Below, in pieces: positions 39,359 to 51,050 of a stretch of 64,000 nt of DNA. The stretch is from assembly GCA_047967505.1 (NCBI GenBank), contig CM106538.1, one strand, 5' to 3'. A program made the translations under genes and the position numbers. Each line of letters begins with the position of its first letter. Position 1 is the first letter of the stretch. The notes below the pieces were generated by a model, which saw nothing but the letters and a program-made list of their open reading frames with translations, did no database searches and was not told where the DNA came from. This stretch comes from Dipteris shenzhenensis (taxonomy: Eukaryota > Polypodiophyta > Polypodiopsida > Gleicheniales).

Positions 39359-41169
39359 GTAGTAAATACTCAAATTCTGCTTCTAAGTAAACGAGTTAAT
39401 ATTTGATTTATCAACATGTAGAGTTCTCTAAGGGTAGATATCTAACTAGTGTGAAGTTTAGTATCGTGCCTTTCTTATACTAGCAATTTCCAAATAGCAT
39501 GTTTTGTCTTACAAAAGAACATATTTTCAAATGGCATGTTTTGTGTTGTTTTCAGATGATGAGTTTGGGCATGTTTCTGGATTCACCTAGATATAAATTT
39601 GTCTTATAAACGAACAATCTATTTAAAAGAGAATAATGATGAAAAGATCCGATGAAGGGTAGTAAGAAATGCTCAACTTGCAGTTCTGCATGTGATATTG
39701 TATAAAACATTAGGAGACCAGATCTTACAAAAGCGCTCACAATGCTCAGATGTCTTGTGAGATGTCTTTTGATCTTGTTTCTAGATAGAGCACAAGGTGT
39801 AGATGATGTCAAGCTAGATGCCCACAAGGGACATTGCTGGTTGGATTGAGATCTTTTGAGGTGGAAATCTAAGTTTGCAGGTGGAGATATTGTGATCATG
39901 TCCATATATTTGGGCAACGGTTACCCGAAGTTCCTTAATGAGAGCATCTAGGCATTCAGCCATGCGTGGCCCTTTGTATGAGCTCGTTGCCATAATCACA
40001 CTCTATTATCTTTGCCAAGAGATGGACTTGACTTTATATGTTTTTTTTTAAACCAATAGTTGAGAGGCTGAACTTAATCCCTTGGTGTAGTTTTTTAATG
40101 GTTTGCATTGCTGATTTTTTGTTCTGTTTTATTGCATATTTTGTTCCAAAAAGAGGGTTCTCCCTCGTGGTTGTAGGGGAATAGTGGACATTCTATAGGC
40201 ACTCTCCTCGTCTACATCATTCATTGCTAGTTCCAATAGGAAATTCTGGGTTGCATCTATCAAATGCTTTGGCATTGCCAATTCAAGAAGAATTTAATCA
40301 CTCTTATTACTACTTGCTTATAACTCCACATGCAAGCGCATGTGTGTGCACACATATGGTGTTTAAATTCCCAACTTGAAATAAGATTATCTCGACGGTG
40401 CTCTAAAAACTAGAGTATGGTGCACACTCCATAAGGGTGTGTTGCTGGGTTTTCACCCCATGCCTGATTCAAAGTAGATATAGCTGTTTCTCCCATGGTG
40501 CTAGCGGTCTCTCACATCTCCTGTTCCTCTAGGTGCTAGCAATTTCTGTTCCTCTAGGTGCTAGCATCTAGGCTCACAATTGATGTGAGCCTAGGTATTT
40601 GTCTCTGGGTGGGCCCTGCCTTTGGTCTTCGGAACCAGCCTCTGGTGTCCGTGCTCCACCCTGAATGTAGAAACTTTGCTCTTGATTGCTTATGCTTCCT
40701 GCAGCTAGCTTCCCGAGTTTGGCAAGGAATCTTGTCGGCTGTCATGCTCTGTAGTCTACTGGTGTATCCGACTACTCTCTTCATTTTGGGAAGTTCCTAG
40801 GGAAAATGCCTAGTCTCCAAGAGGAGAAAAGAGTATGTTGTAGTTCTTGGACCCTTGGGAAATTGCTCCAAATTTGTTTCCAGACTTCTTTCAGCTCGTT
40901 TCAAGCATCCAATAAGAGGCTGTTTCCCTAGGCCTCAACCCTACATAGCCGCACGACGTGACACATGTATCAAATAAGCATTATCTTCAATTGCCAACAC
41001 CATATGCCAGACAATCTACACAAGTTGAGAAGCATAGAATTGGCGCCTTCTTGCCTCTCTTCTTTTCTCCCTCCATTTATGCGATCAGTGATTGGAGAAA
41101 AACTCAATCAAAGGTAATTCAACTTATTCACAACCTCCACCTGTTTGCCCTTGGAGAAGAATATCGAAT
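39359..41169. other. no recognisable gene
   Basis: A minus-strand open stretch at 39814-39999 (SYKGPRMAECLDALIKELRV) resembles the start of an LTR-element Gag but is too short to call. 40537-40565 has a small duplication of TTCCTCTAGGTGCTAGCA. Nothing else stands out. Confidence 0.35.
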
Positions 41170-41700
41170 AGTGTCCATGTGAATCTCAACTAGGATGACC
41201 TTTGTCTTGTTTGCATTCACTCTAAGCCCACTGTGTTGGCAACATTACTCCAAGGAATGCATATTTTTCCTGCCTTATATCTTGGAGCACGAGGAAAGAT
41301 TTACATTATCCACATACAGTAGGAGCATGATGATTGTCTGCCCGTTCAAGGGATCAGAAGTCCAGTCTTGCTGAGGATATCCCATTAACCTTTGTTCCAG
41401 TTTAGGCCAAACAGACTGGGAGAGAGTGGGCAGCCTTGCTTGACCCCAGTGTTGGCCGACCTGGCAGTGTATTTGCTTGACCCCCTATTTGCAATTGTAA
41501 TAAGATATAGGACAGTGGCAAGTGATTTACAACCAAACATGAAAGAGAAGCAAACGAAGCAACCACGATAAATTACAGGGAGACAGTGACTGAAAATGCA
41601 GAGACAATTTTTTATAGAAAGGGTAGTGAAAGGCGGATCGAATAGAGAAAAGGGAAGATAAAAGATAGACTTGCTCATTTTCCTTTTCTTGTGTGGGGGA
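41170..41700 (-). pseudogene. LINE reverse transcriptase fragment
   Basis: Minus strand: GVKQGCPLSPSLFGL (41403-41447) is the non-LTR RT motif GxxQGCPLSP. After a frame change TIIMLLLYVDNVNLSS (about 41290-41340) stands where the catalytic (F/Y)ADD should be; it reads YVDN, so the second Asp is lost. HSGLRVNANKTKVIL (41180-41230) is the motif after the palm. Stops lie between the blocks. Confidence 0.75.
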
Positions 41701-43131
41701 CAAGTGTTTGTGAAGCTTGCTTGGCTTTAAACATTAGAGATGTATGTCATCTTTGAAGCTCTTTTGTTGAACTAACACATGCAGGTATTTGTGGAGCCAC
41801 ATTAGCAGTCAATAAGCACTGTGCTCACAGCAACATTCAGATCTTCAATAATATGAGTGTTCTGTGTCTCAAAGGTCAGGCTTTTTGTCAAGTGACGCCC
41901 ACCTGGAGCCTTGAGAGTTATTACTGGTCTGGTCTTTCTTACAATGTGCCATACTTCGAAGCTGTACCGAATTGTTGGATCACTCCCTGTTTAGTTTGTT
42001 GATGAATCAAGTCTCATCTGTACATCACAAGGGGAAACAGCATGATTCCCATCAAATATTTGACTGCAGGAGTTCCAATGAAGTTTGCTCTGGCAGTCTA
42101 ATTTATCTCGGATCTTTATAGTCCAACATGGACGCTAAAAGTCTACCAAATGGCTGGGTTAGAAATGAGGTTCTTGGGTCTTGAAAAGGGATATTTTTTG
42201 GACCTTACATCCATATGAACACTGAGCACATATAAAACATGTAAATTTTGTTCTTTAAGGCAATCATATACCATTATTAATTTTTAACAAAGCTTAATGC
42301 AACCACCATTTCTTGTTCACTTTCATTTTTGAGATCTTGTTCTCAGACATTCAAAAACTGATTCCTTGCTGTGAAGAACTTTAAAGAGCTGATTGCGCAC
42401 ATTACCATGATTGATTTCTTACTGCGGCTGGAAGTGACACGTGTAAATCTTGCATAGATTCCCTTGGATGTTTTCTTTTGGGGTGATTTAATGTTGTCTT
42501 TCAAGACTTATACTTGGGAAATAATAAAAAATGTTGACTGAATCACTTAGTCTGAATGTGTTTATCTCCAGGTGGCTGCCCTAAGAGGGAGGAAAGGGAG
42601 AGAAGAAGGGTCAAGGGAGGGGCGTAAGCAGAGGGAGTAGGAGAGTGCGGATGTGGGAATAGTAGAGGGTCTGATTTCTGAATGTTGGAAAGGGAGAGAA
42701 GAAGGGGCAGAGAGAGGGATGTAAGCAGAGGGAGTAGGAGAGTGAGGACATGGGAATCGTAGAGGGTCTGTATTCCAATGATTTCTGAATTTTGGATAAT
42801 AGGGGAGGTTTGCGCCCTTTTGGTGCACCCCATTTTCCAATTTGAGTTCTGTAAGAAAACATTTCACTTCGAAAGACAAAACATGTTTTTAAGAACCCCA
42901 ACAATTGATGACTTGTTGCAAGTCCGAGACAGCTTTGAAAGAGCTTGGGGATGTGTGTCAGGAGGTGTGTAGTTTGGCATTGTAGCAGGTATGTAGGTCA
43001 TGATGAAAGTGGACATATATGACCCATAGGGTGGTGGTGGGATGTCTCGTGGGGACTTTTGGGGGGGGAGGGGGGAGTGCGAGTAAGATATGGTAAAAGC
43101 AGGAACGCATGATCTGTTCTTGGTGGTGGGT
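41701..43131. other. no recognisable gene
   Basis: Holds the 96-bp duplication at 42591-42790 and otherwise unassigned sequence. If the LINE RT and endonuclease pieces belong to one element, this is the decayed middle of its ORF2. Confidence 0.35.
42591..42790. repeat. two-copy tandem duplication, 96 bp
   Basis: GGAAAGGGAGAGAAGAAGGG starts at 42591 and 42687; both copies continue through GTAAGCAGAGGGAGTAGGAG and TAGAGGGTCTG. Confidence 0.9.
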
Positions 43132-43578
43132 CTAACATATAGAAGTCTGAAATGATGCAAAGCAGGGGGACCCCACAAGATAATCCACCAAGTTGGACCC
43201 TCCTCTACTTGGAAAGTAAGTTAAACGTTTGGACAAAGTCCGTCTCTCCATACCATTGTAGATAAAGATAACTAGGCCATCAATGAAACCCAACTCTAAG
43301 AGCGAAGTATTATTGCTATTGATTTTCGTAAACCTAGATGCTGAGTATGTTATGTATGAGTGTCCCTTGATGGTAGGCATTGTAGAAAGAAAGCCATTCA
43401 ACTTGGCCTGCATCTCTCTGGTGCAGGCATTGAAGTCTCCTACTAGCAGTAAGTATTTACTGTGGAAGAGGGTGCGGTAAGGATGGGAGTCTCTCTTTTG
43501 AGCCAAAGCTTTTACATATTTAGATGTGGCCAACAATAAATGCAAAACTGTGATGTGCAACACCAATGAAGGTGTCAA
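43132..43578 (-). pseudogene. LINE endonuclease (APE-like) fragment
   Basis: 148-codon minus-strand frame with YLLLVGDFNACTREMQ (family GDFN, metal binding), LLELGFIDG, and TYFPSRGGSNLVDYLVGSP, matching TxxxxxGxSxxDYxxxS near the end of the APE-type endonuclease domain. The final catalytic SDH is not seen. It lies 5' of the RT fragment on the same strand, in the order expected for one LINE ORF2. Confidence 0.75.
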
Positions 43579-44108
43579 TGGTATGCTAAGTCAGACGAAT
43601 GGCATGATGTTGGTTTCATGACCTTAACCACCCCTCGCACATGAACAAAAAGAGTTAGCCAACCCCTCCAAACTTTTGACACAACTATTCTCCAAAAGGC
43701 CCACTTGCAGCGATCCCTATATTGCAATTAGTTCATTGTAAGGACTCGTTGCTTTGGTACTTTGGTGGGCCTTTGTGTAGTGTACAATCTCTCTACCTAT
43801 GTAGGCGTGAGCAAAGCTACTTGGCGTTGACGTAGGGCTATCATTGCAATTTCACTTTGCTGTGTGAGTGCCTTGGACATGATATTGTCACGTTGTTGGC
43901 TGTCCATAATGTCAACCTTGCTTCCTCTGTAAACAACTATTTTGCTCTTTCCCTTGGCCTTGTTTTGTGCTTGTTTTTTGGTGCTGGAGATGCATTTTGG
44001 TCAAGCCTTCATTCATACAAAATTGAGTGCTCTTTAAATTGGAGGACAAAGCAGCATTACAATTCTGTTTAATCTTACATGGGAGGCACATGGAAGGGGT
44101 TTTTGGAC
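43579..44108. other. no certain gene
   Basis: A 156-codon minus-strand ORF (43912-44382) continues below the FCP1-like domain with Lys/Gln-rich sequence of no recognised type. Confidence 0.35.
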
Positions 44109-44669
44109 AAAAAATCCTCAAAACTGTCTCGGCATGGTTTGCCAATCGGTGTAGATAGGGCAAGAGACTTGAGTGAAGAATTGTATCCATGCAATCCCCC
44201 ATTAAAGTGGGTGGGATAATGTACGTGTTAGTGGGATTTTGATCCATCTTCTTTGCATTGTCATCCGCAAACAACGTTGTCAAAGGGTCAAAGTGTTGCC
44301 AATCGATGTTGGCCAAGCACTTCCAAACTTGGGCTTCGCACGCCCTTGTCCTCTTCCTACATTTGTGGCGTGTGTGGTACATTTATCCTGGCTATACCCA
44401 AACACAAAGAAGGGTGTGTAGCTAGTGGCTTGGCGACATTCTCCCTTTAGCAGGCCCAACAATGTCTGTAGATTGTCCTGTTGTACCGAGCTCCAAATAG
44501 CTACATCAAACTGCCTCACCACCTCATGTAGGAACTTGGCCACACCAGGTCTTAACAGGACCCAGTGGTCTAACGCCTTGGCCAACAAGGCACCCTGAGT
44601 CTTCAGCCTCCTATGCAGCAACACCCCGTTCAAATAAAAAATCAGCAGCTTCCTCGAAGTTAGGGGCAA
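44109..44669 (-). pseudogene. FCP1-like (NLI-interacting factor) phosphatase domain, broken
   Basis: 44280-44669 reads RKLLIFYLNGVLLHRR, WVLLRPGVAKFLHEVVRQFDVAIWSS and QQDNLQTLLGLL, the FCP1 homology fold (HAD family protein Ser/Thr phosphatases). After a frameshift near 44330 the next frame gives QVWKCLANIDW, FDPLTTLFADDNAKKMDQNP and LLPYLHRLANHAETVLRIF. Motif I should be LDLNGVL or DxDxT; here the nucleophile Asp is Tyr (FYLNG). Motif III DD is kept. Frameshift plus lost nucleophile mean no enzyme. It is next to, and on the same strand as, the unknown multi-exon relic, so it may be that gene's C-terminal part or a separate pseudogene. Confidence 0.65.
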
Positions 44670-44689
44670 CTATTCATAGCCACAAGCTC

Positions 44690-47600
44690 AATGAGATTAC
44701 AACAGTGCAAATATTGCATAAGGAAAAACCAAATTGTACGTAGTTGAATTTCAACAAACATTCATGCAGATGTCAAACTTGAATCCATACTCTGCCTCTT
44801 CTTCCCCTCCCTCTGTGGTGACGCACAAGACTCTCCGCCCTTCTTGCACTGCGGGTTCTGCCAAATCTCGGCACCCTGCATTGCAATGGAGGTGCGTGTC
44901 TCCATGTTCTGATGAGAAGGCCTGTAACAACCTCGCCCAAAACAATCGTCCAAAACATTCGTTGCATGCCACCTACCATAACACTAAAAATCAATGCAAG
45001 CCTGGCTTGTGTTTCGAACTTTGCCAAATCTATTACACAATTGCTAAGCAGTACCTCGCACGGAGATATCATTCGCATCGCGCACCCATTCCGCGATGCT
45101 GATCTCATCCTCCACGAAGTCATCCAAGGGGGTGGCCCTATGCTCCTTACCTTGGTGCATGTACACCATTACATGCATCACGTAGACCTACATATAACAC
45201 ATACATGAACAAATCAGAATATGTGTAACATATGCATCATGTGATCATGTCTTGAAAAACCCTTTCATGATTACAGCACGTACCTCTCTTTTTCCCTGCA
45301 CACATATTGTGGTTTCTGAGTGCACCACCTACGAGCAAAAAAACATCCACTTCTGGCGTCCTGTTTCTTCACATAGACACGTATCCTTTGAAGTTCTCGT
45401 AATTTCGCTCGTTTCGTAGTGAACTTCTTGCTTGGAATGGATTGTATATAACAACCCGCCATTTCGGTGGAATGTGCTCGGTGGATGTCTCCATGCACAT
45501 AGACATCTCACATGCAACATCAAGATGCCTCTCTCAGACCTCCTCGTCCCTAGCTGCGTTCAAGAAACTCACAGTTACAAGTTTCTCAACAACGGATTAT
45601 TGATTTGCATGGATCCTGTTTCTTCTAGGCCCTACTTACAAGTGGATTGTTTGCATTCTCTTGGTAGGTCCTCGTTCTCTTTGCATCCACCTGATGCTTT
45701 TATGTTTGCAGTTGTGGCCACATCAACTATGGCTGTAGGAGCTAATGAAATTTATGTTTTAGAATGTTGTTTAGAACAATAATTAAAAAACAAAGGAGCA
45801 TGCTACTTGTGTTTTTGGGTTGGATGTGTGGACGCAGTTGTACCCCCATCTGCAATAGTGGATTGAGGGCCAACTGGCAGCGGTCCCACTTGATTACTTT
45901 GTGTCGGTAATTCGTCAAGCGCTTGCCTTGCTGCATCTAGGAATTCTGCCACACGAAGCTCCTCCACACCTTGATCTCCACATTGAGCTTTTCCCCCTGC
46001 AGCTCCTGTTCGGGTGCTTCCAACTTGTGCAGCAGCCAGTGGCTCTGTTTCTGCATACATTGCCAATTATTTGAGGCCCCTAAAAAAAATTAAAAACAAC
46101 GTTCATGCGACTCTTAATCCAACTCGATTTTTATCACAATCTTGTCTCGTTCCAAGTCTATTGGGTTTATCAGGCCTCCTGATCTTTTTTTCTGCCCCCT
46201 CGTTCTTTCAATCACTTTGTTGCCCGCTCTAGTAGATGTAGGCGCCCTCACCTTGCTTGCTTCACTTTCCGGTAGCGTAGAGTCCTTTGTAAGTACATAA
46301 AATAACTTGGAAGAGAAATATTTTGGGGGAGACTTGAGTTTGTACATACCATCATTGCAGGCTTTTGTGGTTCTTCGGGCCCCCTTACTTTGTTATACAT
46401 CATGTACATTTCTTTCTCCTCACGTGGGTGCTCCCCTTCAGGATAATCCAAGAATAGCGGGCACTTCTTGTACACTTCCTTCGGCCACTTTTGATCCAAC
46501 TGGAACTCCTCATACATTGATGTGTCCGGATCATTTATCGTGGCCCAATCCTCGCATCGCTCGGCAAATGGCTTACGGCTCGGTTTGCCACTTCTACAGA
46601 CATGAAACTGGCACATCCAAAAGGCTGAGCCCACCAGGTTAGTCTCTCCACTATGAAACACAAACACATCTCACAAAAAAACATGTGTCATCAAAGCATA
46701 CCGATACACATACCTCCAGTGAGAGCTTTGCACCTTCCTGGGCTGTCAAGGTAGTACCAGGCTTGAAATTTTTGTGGACCCGCATGAAGAGGTGCTCGCT
46801 ATGTTTCACTTGGTTTCCTACGTGTGTTTGAAGAACTTATTCTCGTCGCACTCAATTGAGTAGAAATTTCTCCAGCGCCGTAAAATGTGGAGTCCTACTT
46901 CATGCATCTTGGACCACACTGTCTCCCATCTCAACCAGGTCCTGAAAACCACACCTCCATCTATAGAAAAGCACCCAAAACAAGTGTTCATCAAAAGAGC
47001 AATGACAACATGATTCAAAAGCAAATAAGCCTATTCATCATGGGTTTAGGGTGTGCTGAAGCATACGCTCAGGAATGCCCATCATGACACGCATCCCCTT
47101 GTCATCGCTTGTCAGAGCTTCCATAGACCTTACTTTATCGTCCTCGGTCAACCTCGACGTTGCAAGGCTATATAGCCTCTCTTCATTGATCGCCCCTGGG
47201 GGGCTTTATCCCCAAGTCTAGAGTGGTGACAATCCTACAAATCGAAGTGGTTTCAAAAAACAATCACTTCGTATGCAAGCTTGTCATCTAATTGTTTTCC
47301 TTCCACATGTAATCTCCACAATTCACTTACTTGTACCATCTTGCCCCTAGTGCAGGGTCAGCCAACTTCAAGAGTTGACACATACGCTTCAGCTTGTCGT
47401 TCACAGTGTAGTATGCTTCGCTCCATTTCTTTCGAAAGTCAACATCCGACAACTCGCTGCAACTATGCATGACTGGATGCAAGTGTTTGTCATACGTGTC
47501 ATTCGTTGCCTTGTCATCAAACATATTGCAATAACTAAAGAAGGAAAGGGAAAAGTGTCTCGTTATTGATCCTTACCTTCCACATCACCTATGTGATTAT

Positions 47601-49290
47601 TAGAAGAGGGTTTTTGTACCAATGAACTTTCATAGCTGCCTTCTTCCTGTGGGCGTCTAGCCACTCTTTCTGCTCAGTTGACAATCTTCGGTGAGTTGCC
47701 ACATCTGATATAGCACCCAACACTCTGGCCTTGCAAATGAGGTTCAAAAAAGTGGAGGTGACAATGTTCTGTGCTAGCCTAGCGTCAAAAGCAACATATT
47801 AAACGATCCTCCAGTGAGGGTGAGGCAGCTAAAGACACAGTGCATTCATTAGGAATCATCGAACTCACCTATTCGTCCTTGATAACACAAACAATAACTC
47901 TCCTTCATCTTCTGAGGGCACCTCCACTAAATGGCATTGGACGCGTATATGCCGGTGCTCGTCATTAGGAAAGGCTGTCACTCAAAAGAAAAAGAAGAAT
48001 TCATGAGTTGAAAACAAATGAAACGTGGCTACTAATGTTGAATCACCCAAATCAATGGACTACAATACTTACATGTCCTTATCTCGGTCATCCACCCTAT
48101 GTGGCCATGGTTCCCATCCCAAATGTAAAATAAGGAATTGGACAAGAACGCCCACTCTGTGTTCCTAATTTCTTCCTCAAATTCTTCGTGCTTCTGGAGC
48201 CACAGTGTGCATTCCACTCCCTTTTCACATCCTCGTCCACGTCTCTCTTCTGCATCTTTGGTGTGGAGGTGAGCACGATGAGGACACCCAAACCCAGCAA
48301 GTACCCACTTGAGAAGAATGTTTCCTGCATCTCTTGGGTACGGGATGTGATCTGGCAGATAGTGGGCATTGGGAGCAATCGACACAAGGGGATCGAAGGC
48401 AGAGGGATTATTTTTTCCACCTTGAAAGGAATTTTTTTTAAAAAAGCCCAAACATTCGTTCTCACTCCGTGCCTTGAGATTATAGACCTTGAAAAGACCG
48501 AACTACTCACAGTGAATGTTTGTAGCTGGTCCTCAATGCACTCCCACACGATTTTCTTGTTGCAGGAGGCACTCAGTGCGGTCTCTCCAAGGATACCCTC
48601 CTCGTCATCGTCCTCAGACTCCTCTCTAGCCAGTCACTTTGGTGCATGTTGACCTCAACCTTTGCTACGTTGCCCCCGGGAAGAGGGTGTGCTCACACTT
48701 TTACTACATCCTTTGGAATCCCGCTTAGAAGCGCTGATGGTAGCCCTAACAGATGTTGCCAAGGCTCCGTGGAGTTACGAGGATAGGCCTCCCATCGATG
48801 ATGCACTGATAACAGTCTGCACGTTCAAGGGATCGAGCCAAATTTTCCTTCTTCATCTACCTCCCCCTTGTGTTAACGTAGCACCCCTGAGACCATGCAG
48901 TCTTCCTCTCGCAGAAGTTGCGCCCCCCGTCGGAGGCATGTCCTCATCATCGAGCTGGGCTATATCATCAAGTCTCTATTCACAAAAATTGGTAAAATGG
49001 GTTCAAGAAAATCCAACAAAGCCCACTCTAAGCTCATGCAAAGGAAGGACATGATAGAAGAGCTCACCACTTATTCAATGGGCCACACAAGTAACGCGTT
49101 CTCTTTGAGGTCCACTTCAGCCCCATCCTTGTTGATTCCTTTAAACAGGGCCTTATCATACATGCACGAAATGATGACACCAACATCGCCAAATCGAATG
49201 CCTTCCGACTCATGTGTCTGCCTGAGCCACGGGATCGTATTTGTCATCATACAAGATGACGATGTCATCTCACTTGAATGCGGGTGATGC
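44690..49290 (-). pseudogene. relic of a multi-exon gene, unknown family
   Basis: Minus-strand coding-like segments separated by intron-like gaps. 49071-49268: ESEGIRFGDVGVIISCMYDK. 48032-48549: WVLAGFGCPHRAHLH, LFYIWDGNHGHIGWMTEI. About 47640-47810: LAQNIVTSTFLNLICKARVL, EQKEWLDAHRKKAAMKVHWY. 47327-47524: DFRKKWSEAYYTVNDKLKRM. About 47045-47238: TTLDLGIKPPRGAINEERL, SDDKGMRVMMGIPERML. 46818-47024: WSKMHEVGLHILRRWRNFYS. 46350-46650: CEDWATINDPDTSMYEEFQL, KKCPLFLDYPEGEHPREEKE. 45800-46066 and 44750-45160: Gln/Ala-rich and DDFVEDEISIAEWVRDANDI. Splice-like donors in sense orientation stand at 46349, 46713, about 47328 and 47575; acceptors at 46651 and about 47239. Frames change within segments, so it is decayed. 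No domain recognised; a TE-encoded protein is likely. Confidence 0.5.
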
Positions 49291-49400
49291 CATTCTTGCT
49301 AGGATGCGGATTGAGGATACGGTACAAAGTTAGGGTTTGCAAGACCTACATTCATGGCACAAAAACCCTCATGATAGAGGCCTTTCTCGGGCACGGAGAG

Positions 49401-49403
<3 letters not shown>

Positions 49404-49471
<68 letters not shown>
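49404..49471. repeat. (GA)n microsatellite
   Basis: About 33 GA units. Confidence 0.98.
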
Positions 49472-49473
<2 letters not shown>

Positions 49474-49559
49474 CCTTGATAGCTCACTCACAAAGTGAGT
49501 ATCATTGGGAGGTGTAGCTTTTCCCAAAAGCATGTTTTTTTTGTTTTTTTAAAAGCTTG

Positions 49560-49643
49560 TTATTAAAAAAAACTTTTTTGGCTCCACCAAACATGGCCCG
49601 TTTTTAAACAATTTTTCTTTTAAAAAAAGTTTTTTTTTAATAA
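49560..49643. repeat. A/T-rich inverted repeat 1
   Basis: TTATT-A8-C-T6 (49560-49579) faces A6-G-T9-AATAA (49623-49643), arms of about 20 bp with one bulge and a 43-nt spacer. Confidence 0.7.
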
Positions 49644-49667
49644 AAATTTTGTAAATAATTTTTTTAA

Positions 49668-49757
49668 AAATCTCCAAAAAAAGGGTGAAGTTGGCACCCA
49701 GAGGAGGGCACCGGTGCCCTGCTCTAGGCACCAACTTCACCCTTTTTTTGGAGATTT
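49668..49757. repeat. inverted repeat 2, perfect 27-bp arms
   Basis: Arms 49668-49694 and 49731-49757 are perfectly complementary (AAATCTCC, A7, GGGTGAAGTTGG). The 36-nt spacer holds its own perfect 14-bp palindrome GGGCACCGGTGCCC at 49706-49719. Confidence 0.95.
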
Positions 49758-49800
49758 ATTTGTTTAAAAAAAATTCTAAAGTTTAAAATTTTTTAAAATA

Positions 49801-49872
49801 AAAATAACAAAAAAAAGGGCAAAGTTGGCGCCCTGCTGTGGGCGTCAACTTTGCCCTTTTTTTTGTTATTTT
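49801..49872. repeat. inverted repeat 3, 33-bp arms and 6-nt loop
   Basis: Arms 49801-49833 and 49840-49872 pair over 33 bp with a single C/T change that becomes G-U in RNA. Core words GGGCAAAGTTGGCGCCC and GGGCGTCAACTTTGCCC, flanked by A8/T8 and AAAATAAC/GTTATTTT. Design resembles inverted repeat 2 (GGGTGAAGTTGG versus GGGCAAAGTTGG). Confidence 0.95.
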
Positions 49873-51009
49873 CATCCCAAATTTGCTTTTCAGAAAAGTC
49901 CAAAAATGAAATAATTTGCACTAATTTTTTTACCCCCTAGCAAAGATCGTCCTTTTTGAGGGCCTTCCACTCCGAATTTGGCCAATGTTCCAAAAAGTAA
50001 TCTTTTTGAAATTTGTGCGAGATCTTGTTATGCCGTCGATTTTCCTTAAAAAAGTTTGGAAATCGGAGTTGCTACGAAAAAGTTATGGCTGTTTTACTCT
50101 TTGGCAAAAATTCTATGTAATTTTTACTAGTTTTTATGTTTTTCTATAGGCTTGCTTGCCTTTCACATGAATCATCTATACTTTCTAACTGTTGCATAAT
50201 TGCGATTCTATGCCAAAAGCCAAGATGCTCATTCTTTGGGGGTTTTTAAAAGCTTTTATTGTTTTTTGGGGTGGAGGTGGGGGGTATAGCTGTTTTTTAA
50301 AATATTTGACAACAAACAATTACAAAAAATGGCATCTTCACCCTTACACCTATTCTTGCATTAAATACTCATAGAATGCTATTTGTCAGACATCAACTAT
50401 ATAAAGACCCCCCCCCACACACACACACACACATCTCTCTCAAGCTCTCATTCTCTCTCAACTCCTCCTCCATACCCTAGCTCTTTGTCCGTCTCTCTCC
50501 CCCCCCCATCTTACACCTCTCTCTCTCCCTGGGGCGCCAACTCCCTTTAGTTAAAAACCTATCAAAATCTTGAGTATGATATGAATTTAACAGTATGCCA
50601 TGAGTAGAAAGTATTCAAATTAACATGGTTGTGTTCTACACTTAAAGAGCTTCAAATATGTCTTTACACCTTAAAATTTGGGCAGCACATAAAGAGGTTA
50701 CATTAATTTGAAAGGATATGGGTTTTCATAATTTAGTGTATTTTTTGTTCCCCCCCCCTCATCCAAAAGACCCCCCCCCTTGGGCCTCACATATTATGAA
50801 AAATATGTACAAATCTTAAAATCTTGCATATTTTTCAACATATATACCTTATATTTTGTGGGAGGGGGGACATGGAATTTTCATATTTTTTCCTTGCATA
50901 TTTGAAAATTTTAAAGGAAATCCATGCATATTATACAATGGACCTTGTCCCCCCATACCCTAGATTTTTTATGACGATATTAACATATTACATATTGAGT
51001 TGGTGTCCC

Positions 51010-51011
<2 letters not shown>
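49873..51011. other. no gene; C-run and CA/CT-rich patches
   Basis: 50409-50532 has C-runs, (CA)n and CT-rich patches; poly-C runs at 50751-50759 and 50771-50778. No ORF of interest. Confidence 0.5.

Positions 51012-51045
<34 letters not shown>
51012..51045. repeat. (CT)n microsatellite
   Basis: About 17 CT units, ending 4 bp before the ATG of the following ORF. Confidence 0.97.

Positions 51046-51049
<4 letters not shown>

Positions 51050-51050
<1 letters not shown>

Noticed and set aside
45432-45782. 116-codon plus-strand ORF
   Set aside because: Lies opposite the minus-strand multi-exon relic; no motif and no sign of selection, though it cannot be fully excluded.
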